Source: Arabiibacter massiliensis (GTDB taxonomy: Bacteria > Actinomycetota > Coriobacteriia > Coriobacteriales > Eggerthellaceae). From it: a stretch of DNA of 64,000 nt. The translations under genes and the position numbers were made by a program. Where the stretch lies: positions 1,860,001 to 1,924,000 of the forward strand of contig NZ_LT827021.1 of assembly GCF_900169505.1 (NCBI RefSeq), read 5' to 3'. Below, piece by piece: positions 59,575 through 64,000 of this stretch. Below the pieces are notes generated by a model. It ran no database searches. It was given only the letters and a program-made list of their open reading frames with translations, and was not told the origin of the DNA. Numbering within the stretch: position 1 is the first letter of the stretch; each line of letters opens with the position of its first letter.

Positions 59575-60412
59575 AACGGCCTCCCTTCTTCGCAGGATGG
59601 ATGGGAATGGCGCGGGCCGGTGCCGGCGCGCTGGCCGGGGCGCTCATGCACGCACGGTACGCCTCGCCGTACTTGGAGAACGACGTCGGGTAGATGCGGC
59701 TCGCGTCGAGGGCGCGCACAAGCCACAGCGGGAAGGGACCCGAGGCCTTGATCTCCATGACGGCCTCGCCCGCGCGCAAAAGCGGGGACGCGGGAGAGCC
59801 CGGCGCGAACAGGTCGCGGTAGGCGATGCGCTCGTCAAACGTGATGCGCAGGTCGCACGGCACGTCGGCGGGCGGCTGAGCCGAGAGCGCATCGAGCACG
59901 GGCGCGTAGGCCACGCGCTCGCAGCGGATGAGCATGGACGACACGAGCGGCGCGTGGCGGGCCATGCACTGGTCGATCTCGGCTGCGATCTGCCGGCTGC
60001 GCGGAGCGAGCGACTCGGCCGCCGCCACCGGGTCGGCCAACGGAAAGCGCGCGCAGGCCTCCTCGTAGGGCACGCCGCCCAGGTAAGCGCGCGCCGCCGC
60101 GTAGGAGCACCCCACGCGGCGCTTGTACACGATGCCCTTGAACTTCTTCTTGATCTCGACGAACACGAGGCCGTCGTCCGCGGGCGCGCCGTAGCTGCGC
60201 AGACGGAGCTTCTCCTTGTAGAGCGGCTTGTCGAGCGAGCGCTCGATGAGGGCGCGCTCGGGCGTGTCGAGGTAGAGGCTGCGCACGCTCGTGCGGCCGT
60301 ACTCGTCGGGCGCCAGGCGGTCCGCGAGCGCGCGGCGCACCTCCTCGCCCTGGCGCGCGCTCAAGCGGTACTTGACTTCCTTCCGCTCGAACACGTCGGT
60401 GAATGTTGCCAT
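59567..60412 (-). CDS. VTC-domain protein (polyphosphate polymerase-like)
   Basis: 281 residues, one VTC domain. Tunnel residues expected in the fold are visible: ERKEVKYRLS, SLYLDTPERALIERSLDKPLYKEKLRLRSYG, LVFVEIKKKFKGIVYKRR, and VMEIKASGPFPLWLVRAL. In eukaryotic Vtc4 this fold makes polyphosphate from ATP. Bacterial versions are less studied. The DUF4956 partner may be the membrane channel. First gene of a three-gene operon. ATG at 60412 follows AAGGAAAGG; the promoter has the tandem box at 60460-60476. Confidence 0.88.
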   Translation of the reverse strand: MATFTDVFERKEVKYRLSARQGEEVRRALADRLAPDEYGRTSVRSLYLDTPERALIERSLDKPLYKEKLRLRSYGAPADDGLVFVEIKKKFKGIVYKRRVGCSYAAARAYLGGVPYEEACARFPLADPVAAAESLAPRSRQIAAEIDQCMARHAPLVSSMLIRCERVAYAPVLDALSAQPPADVPCDLRITFDERIAYRDLFAPGSPASPLLRAGEAVMEIKASGPFPLWLVRALDASRIYPTSFSKYGEAYRACMSAPASAPAPARAIPIHPAKKGGRCA

Positions 60413-60459
60413 AGTCGGGTCCTTTCCTTCCAGCGTGGCCACCATCCTAGCCGCCCACG

Positions 60460-60476
60460 CTGAAAGAATGCTGAAA
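60460..60476 (-). promoter_or_regulatory. Response-regulator box of the VTC operon
   Basis: Two TTTCAG hexamers (minus strand) at 60471-60476 and 60460-60465, 11 bp apart, then 10 bases, then -10 TAGGAT (60444-60449). No separate -35 is needed, the layout of PhoB/OmpR-activated promoters. Confidence 0.72.
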
Positions 60477-60520
60477 GGCAGATTCGATGCGAGCGTTCCT
60501 TCCGAACTGGCAAGAATGTA

Positions 60521-60624
60521 CGGCTGTGGCACGGATCGGGCGGTTTTCGAGCCTCTCGGACGACGCGCGCACGACGTTTGCCCAGGTCGCGAATTTCTCG
60601 AACACGCCGCGCGTGCCACAGCCG
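60521..60624. repeat. 104-bp inverted-repeat element between the VTC operon and regulator
   Basis: Ends CGGCTGTGGCACG (60521-60533) and CGTGCCACAGCCG (60612-60624) are perfect 13-bp reverse complements. Inside, GGTTTTCGAG and CTCGAACACG pair loosely. No gene. The 334-base gap 60413-60746 otherwise holds the two regulator boxes, the -10 boxes and leader. Confidence 0.55.
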
Positions 60625-60680
60625 CAAAAAGTTGACCCAACCGGACGGCGCGGCAGGGAGCGCGACGAAGTCCCTGGTTC

Positions 60681-60712
60681 TTTCAGGGAGATTTCAGCAT
60701 TGCGGCTACAAT
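60681..60712 (+). promoter_or_regulatory. Response-regulator box and -10 of the two-component operon
   Basis: TTTCAG at 60681-60686 and 60692-60697 (11-bp period), 9 bases, then -10 TACAAT (60707-60712). Same box and spacing as at the VTC promoter, in the opposite direction. Confidence 0.72.
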
Positions 60713-60746
60713 GGAAGCAACACAGCGCGAGAAAGGCAGGCCGAGC

Positions 60747-61439
60747 ATGCAGATTCTCATCGTCGAGGACGACGTGCGGCTGGCGCAGGCCCTCGCGCAC
60801 ATCCTGGAGGAGAACGGCTACGGAACCGACGTCGTCCACGACGGCGCCACGGGGCTGGCCTGGGCCGAAAGCGGGATGTACGACGTGGTCATCCTGGACG
60901 TGATGCTGCCGAAGAAGGACGGGTTCGCCGTGGTGGCCGAGCTGCGGCGCGCGAACGTGAGCACGCCGGTGCTGCTGCTCACCGCGCGCGACGCCGTGCC
61001 CGACAAGATAACCGGCCTGGACAGCGGCGCGGACGACTACATGACCAAGCCCTTCTCCCCCGCCGAGCTGCTCGCCCACCTGCGCGCGCTCACGCGCCGC
61101 CAGGGCGAGGTGCTGTTCGAGAAGCTGTCCGCCGGCGACCTCGAGCTCAACCTGGAAAGCCACGACCTTTCGCGCGGCGCGAAGTCCATCCACCTGAGCT
61201 ACAAGGAGTTCTGCCTGGCGAAGGTGCTCATGGCCAACGCCGGCCAGGTGGTGTCGAAGGACCTGCTCATCGCGAAGGTGTGGGGCATCGAGTCGAGCGC
61301 CGAGGACAACAACGTGGAAGCCTACGTGTCGTTTCTGCGCAAGAAGCTGAAGTTCCTCGGCTCCACCGCGGGCATCGAGACGCTGCGCAAGGCCGGCTAC
61401 CGCTTCGCCGCCGACGCGGAGGAGGACGCGCCATGCTGA
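60747..61439 (+). CDS. OmpR/PhoB-family response regulator
   Basis: 230 residues. Receiver domain: ILIVEDDVRLAQALAHILEE, phosphoacceptor in VVILDVMLPKKDGF, LLLTARDAV, DYMTKPFSPAELLAHL. The winged-helix output domain has LSYKEFCLAKVLMANAGQVVSKDLLIAKVWG and VEAYVSFLRKKLKFLG ending GYRFA. ATG at 60747 is chosen because the receiver fold starts there. Its stop codon lies in CATGCTGAAG, identical to the start of the kinase gene 206 bases on. It should activate its own and the VTC promoters. Confidence 0.93.
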   Translation: MQILIVEDDVRLAQALAHILEENGYGTDVVHDGATGLAWAESGMYDVVILDVMLPKKDGFAVVAELRRANVSTPVLLLTARDAVPDKITGLDSGADDYMTKPFSPAELLAHLRALTRRQGEVLFEKLSAGDLELNLESHDLSRGAKSIHLSYKEFCLAKVLMANAGQVVSKDLLIAKVWGIESSAEDNNVEAYVSFLRKKLKFLGSTAGIETLRKAGYRFAADAEEDAPC

Positions 61440-61449
61440 AGATATCTTC

Positions 61450-61620
61450 CGTCATCCTGAGCGAAGCGACCGAAGGGAGTGTAGTCGAAGGATCCCGCGC
61501 GGTGCCAATAGGAGGTCTTTCGGCTGTCGTCACACGGGATCCTTCGACTGCGGTGGCTAGCGCCGCCTCCGCTCAGGATGACAAACGGGCACGCGCCTCG
61601 CGCTTCGCTCAGGATGATGA
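61450..61620. repeat. Dispersed ggatccttcgact...ctcaggatgac repeats, copy 3 (inverted pair)
   Basis: A reverse unit (GTCATCCTGAGCGAAGCG to CGAAGGATCC, ending 61495) faces a forward unit (GGGATCCTTCGACTGCGG to CTCAGGATGAC, near 61581) plus a second tail ending GCTCAGGATGATGAC at about 61622. The block separates the response regulator and kinase genes. Flanks CATGCTGAAG occur at 61432-61441 and 61638-61647. Confidence 0.8.
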
Positions 61621-61638
61621 CCCGAGGAGGTTGGGAAC

Positions 61639-62919
61639 ATGCTGAAGAAGCTGCGCCTCAAGTTCGTCGCGCTCAACATGGCCACGGTGGCCGTGGTGCT
61701 GGCCGTGGTGTTCACGGCCATCTGCGTTATCGACTACCAGCAGAGCGTCGCCCGCGTGCAGGAAGCGCTCGACGCGGCCGTGATGCATGCGGGCGAGGCG
61801 GCGAACGGGCCGTTCGGCGGGCAGATGCCGTCCGACGAGATGCCCGAAGGCGCGGCCCCACCCGAGATCGGCGGCAAGCGCGGCGGGTCGGATCCCTCCA
61901 TCCCCGTGGCCGTGTTCTCCGTGGGCGAGGACGGCGCCCTCACGGCGGTGCAGGCGCGCACGACGGCCTCGCTCGCCGACGACGTGCTGGCCCAAGCCGC
62001 CGCTCAGCTGGCCGACGCGCCCGAGGGGTTCGACAGCTTGGACGGGTTGGGGCTGTTCTACGAGAAGCGCGTCGCGGGCGGAACGACCTACCTCGCGTTC
62101 GCCGACATGAGCGCGGCGAGGGGCTGGCAGGCGCTCGCCCTCACGCTGGCGGGCGTGGGCGTGGCGGCGCTGGCTGCGTTCCTGGTGATCAGCGTGTTCT
62201 TCTCGCGCTGGGCGCTGCGGCCGGTGGAGGACGCGTGGACGCGGCAGCGCCGGTTCGTGGCCGACGCGTCGCACGACTTGAAGACGCCGCTCACGGTGAT
62301 CCTGGCGAACACGTCCATCTTGATGGAGCACCCCGAGCGCAGCGTGGCCAGCCAAAGCCAGTGGGTGGAGAGCACCCAGCACGAGGCCGAGCAGATGCAG
62401 GGCCTGGTGGGCGACCTGCTGCTGCTCGCGCAGGCGGACGAGGGCGCGGCGAAGCCGGCGATGGAGCGCCTCGATCTGGCCGACCTCGTGGAGGGCGAGC
62501 TCTTGCAGTTCGAGTCCGTGGCGTTCGAGCGCTCCATCGATTTGCACTCCAAGCTCGACGAGGACGTGGCGGTGCGCGGCAACGCGATGCGGCTGCGCAA
62601 ACTGGTCGGAACGCTCTTGGACAACGCCTGCAAGTACGCCGACGAGGGCGGGCAGGTGGACGTGGAGCTGCATCGGACCGCGCGGCGCGTGGAGCTTGCG
62701 GTGCGCAACACCGGCTTCGCCATCGCGCCCGAGGACCTGCCGCACGTGTTCGACCGCTTCTACCGCGCCGACAAGGCCCGCACCCGCGACGAGGGCGGCT
62801 ACGGCCTGGGCCTGGCCATCGCCCGCGCCATCGCCGAGGAGCACGGCGGCACCCTCACCGCCGCCAGCGACGAGGCAACCGGCACCACGTTCACCCTCGC
62901 GCTGCCGGCGTGCGAGTGA
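61639..62919 (+). CDS. Sensor histidine kinase of the VTC-linked two-component system
   Basis: 426 residues. Two membrane helices (about 13-33 and 168-190) enclose a 130-residue external domain. The DHp helix is FVADASHDLKTPLTVILANTSIL (His is the phosphoacceptor) and the ATPase domain has LVGTLLDNACKYADEGG, FDRFYRADKARTRDEGGYGLGLAI and GTTFTLALP. AGGAGG precedes the ATG. Complete. Partner of the regulator at 60747, from which it is separated by inserted repeats. The external domain is Gly/Pro/Asp-rich and its ligand is unknown. Confidence 0.94.
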   Translation: MLKKLRLKFVALNMATVAVVLAVVFTAICVIDYQQSVARVQEALDAAVMHAGEAANGPFGGQMPSDEMPEGAAPPEIGGKRGGSDPSIPVAVFSVGEDGALTAVQARTTASLADDVLAQAAAQLADAPEGFDSLDGLGLFYEKRVAGGTTYLAFADMSAARGWQALALTLAGVGVAALAAFLVISVFFSRWALRPVEDAWTRQRRFVADASHDLKTPLTVILANTSILMEHPERSVASQSQWVESTQHEAEQMQGLVGDLLLLAQADEGAAKPAMERLDLADLVEGELLQFESVAFERSIDLHSKLDEDVAVRGNAMRLRKLVGTLLDNACKYADEGGQVDVELHRTARRVELAVRNTGFAIAPEDLPHVFDRFYRADKARTRDEGGYGLGLAIARAIAEEHGGTLTAASDEATGTTFTLALPACE

Positions 62920-62921
62920 CG

Positions 62922-63719
62922 CTAGCGTTCGTGCAGCAGCTCCAGCGTGAAACGGTCGGGGCGCAGTTCGTCGTCCCAGATGTCGAGGGCGAGCACGGCG
63001 CGTTCGGGCGGCACGTCGGCGGCGGCCGCGAATGCGGCGGCGAACGCGGCCTCGAAGTCGTCGCGCTCGATGCGCTCGCCGGAGAACGTGCCGCCGGGAA
63101 GCTGCAGCAGGCCGTCCGGCGCGGCCCCCTTAGCAGGAGCGGCCGCCTCGAGCACTACGTGCCACGCGCTCCCGCCTTCCGCCGCAGGCAGCCGCGCCAT
63201 GCCCTGCAGGTACAGCGGCACGAGTCGACGCTCCTTCGCCTGCTCATACAGCTCAGTCGCCGCCTTCGCGTAGCGTTTGGCGTCGAAAGCATCGCCCTTC
63301 CAGGGAATAGCGAGCGCCAACCGCGGTTCCAGCGCACGCTCGTACGGCGCGGGCCCCTCGCGCAGGCGCTGTTGCAGGGCGACCTCGCGCTGGTAGCCCT
63401 CCACCTGCATCACGATGGCGCGGGCGCGCCGCAGGTTCTCGAGCGCCAGCAGCCGCCCGTGCTCGAGCAGCGCGTCCAAGTCGAGCCGGCCCTCCGCCGT
63501 GCGGTAGCGGCGTAGCTCCTTCAGCGGAAGCCCCAGCTCAACGCACGTGATGATCACGTCGAGCTCCGGCATCTGGCCAAGCGCGTAATAACGGTACCCC
63601 GTCTGCGCGTCCACGAAGGCCGGTCGCAGCACGCCGATGCGCTCGTAATAGCGCAGCGCCTTGATGCCCACGCCCTTCATGCGCGCCACCTCGCCGATGG
63701 AGAGCAGGTTATTTCTCAT
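62922..63719 (-). CDS. MerR-family regulator with GyrI-like effector region
   Basis: 265 residues. The N-terminal MerR helix-turn-helix is SIGEVARMKGVGIKALRYYERIGVLRPAFVD, followed by GYRYYALGQMPELDVIITCVELGLPL and a coiled linker. The C-terminal 150 residues resemble multidrug-sensing domains of BmrR/TipA type. It is divergent from an SMR efflux gene across a 67-base gap, so drug-responsive control is likely. The end lies 2 bases from the kinase gene's stop, convergent. Confidence 0.87.
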   Translation of the reverse strand: MRNNLLSIGEVARMKGVGIKALRYYERIGVLRPAFVDAQTGYRYYALGQMPELDVIITCVELGLPLKELRRYRTAEGRLDLDALLEHGRLLALENLRRARAIVMQVEGYQREVALQQRLREGPAPYERALEPRLALAIPWKGDAFDAKRYAKAATELYEQAKERRLVPLYLQGMARLPAAEGGSAWHVVLEAAAPAKGAAPDGLLQLPGGTFSGERIERDDFEAAFAAAFAAAADVPPERAVLALDIWDDELRPDRFTLELLHER

Positions 63720-63728
63720 GATTCTCCT

Positions 63729-63759
63729 TTGACTCGACCCTTAGGGGATACTTTAAGCT
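63729..63759 (+). promoter_or_regulatory. MerR-type promoter of the SMR gene
   Basis: -35 TTGACT (63729-63734), 19-base spacer, -10 TAAGCT (63754-63759). The palindrome CCCTTAGGG (63738-63746) lies in the spacer. A 19-bp spacer with a central dyad is the mark of MerR-activated promoters. Confidence 0.72.
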
Positions 63760-63786
63760 TTCTTTCAGTCGAAGGAAAGGAACAAG

Positions 63787-64000
63787 ATGTCCCCGTACGT
63801 GCTGATGGCCGTCGCCATCGTTTCAGAGGTGTTCGGCAGCTCCATGATGAAGCTGTCCGACGGATTTAAAAGGAAGGCCCCCACCCTGGGCATCCTGGCC
63901 GGTTATTTGCTAGCGTTCTACCTGATGGCTCAGGCCATGCAGGAGCTGTCGCTCGGGTTCGTGTACGCCGCGTGGACCGGCGTGGGCATCGCGCTCACTG
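63787..64000 (+). CDS. Small multidrug resistance (SMR/EmrE-like) efflux protein, 3' end outside window
   Basis: 71 residues visible. Begins PYVLMAVAIVSEVFGSSMMKLSDGFKR, with the membrane-embedded Glu (SEVFGSSMMK) that binds drug and proton in SMR proteins, then ILAGYLLAFYLMAQAMQELSLGFVYAAWTGVGIAL. Complete SMR proteins have 105-120 residues. They form antiparallel dimers exporting cationic compounds or guanidinium. GAAGGAAAGG precedes the ATG. Under likely control of the divergent MerR regulator. Confidence 0.92.
   Translation, partial: MSPYVLMAVAIVSEVFGSSMMKLSDGFKRKAPTLGILAGYLLAFYLMAQAMQELSLGFVYAAWTGVGIALT

Noticed and set aside
1..64000. CRISPR arrays, rRNA, tRNA or transposase genes
   Set aside because: No regularly spaced repeats, rRNA motifs, convincing cloverleaf or transposase domain was seen, though small tRNAs could be missed by eye.

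Overview
The window is high-GC bacterial DNA. It has Tat-exported flavin reductases paired with multihaem cytochromes, LuxR regulators with a many-helix membrane N-terminus, a 2-oxoacid:ferredoxin oxidoreductase, and zinc-binding forms of ribosomal proteins S4 and L36. Together these suggest an anaerobic Coriobacteriia member, most likely Eggerthellaceae (Eggerthella/Gordonibacter type). That placement rests on gene-content memory, not on a search. No rRNA, tRNA, CRISPR array or transposase gene was seen. Both edge genes are cut: a HipA-like kinase on the left and an SMR efflux protein on the right.

Layout. 1-9.5 kb: HipA-like kinase, polyferredoxin, AlkA-like glycosylase, a respiratory pair (Tat flavoprotein plus six-haem lipoprotein cytochrome) with a divergent LuxR regulator, cyclophilin, and a flavodoxin-ferredoxin protein. 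9.5-26.6 kb: a leftward, tightly packed gene island. In transcription order it encodes a Ser/Thr kinase, FHA protein, coiled-coil protein, zinc-ribbon FHA protein, NrdG-like radical-SAM protein, ClpB-like AAA ATPase, PP2C phosphatase, membrane Ser/Thr kinase, YARHG protein, membrane protein, FtsK/EssC-type ATPase, two small WXG100-like helical proteins and two paralogous unknown proteins. It looks like a phosphorylation-controlled type VII-like secretion or conflict system and is the best candidate for an undescribed system. 26.9-30.4 kb: a LytTR regulator with three split, complementary sensor-kinase genes. 30.5-34.1 kb: VWA protein, macro-domain/HTH protein and an AlbA_2 regulator.

34.1-46.1 kb: 2-oxoacid:ferredoxin oxidoreductase (beta, alpha, fused gamma-delta carrying an in-frame repeat insertion), flippase-like transporter, AAA/DUF4143 ATPase, an HTH-less LysR paralogue with a CoA ligase and a complete LysR (a perfect parS 16-mer lies between the last two), an orphan GroEL apical-domain protein, and an MqsR/Panacea toxin-antitoxin pair. 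46.2-52.3 kb: orphan EcfT, three small hydrophilic proteins, and the infA-rpmJ-rpsM-rpsK-rpsD-rpoA-rplQ operon. 52.3-56.8 kb: a flavin module of RibU-like riboflavin transporter, Tat-exported protein with two predicted covalent FMN sites, LuxR regulator and ApbE flavin transferase. 56.8-62.9 kb: beta-helix lipoprotein, DUF4956 and VTC-domain operon, divergent from a two-component system. Both promoters carry the same tandem 11-bp-period box. 62.9-64 kb: MerR regulator and divergent SMR gene around a 19-bp-spacer promoter.

Recurring themes are exported flavin/haem electron transfer, regulator genes divergent from their targets, and short palindromic repeats. Three copies of one repeat family occur, and two repeats have entered reading frames in phase.
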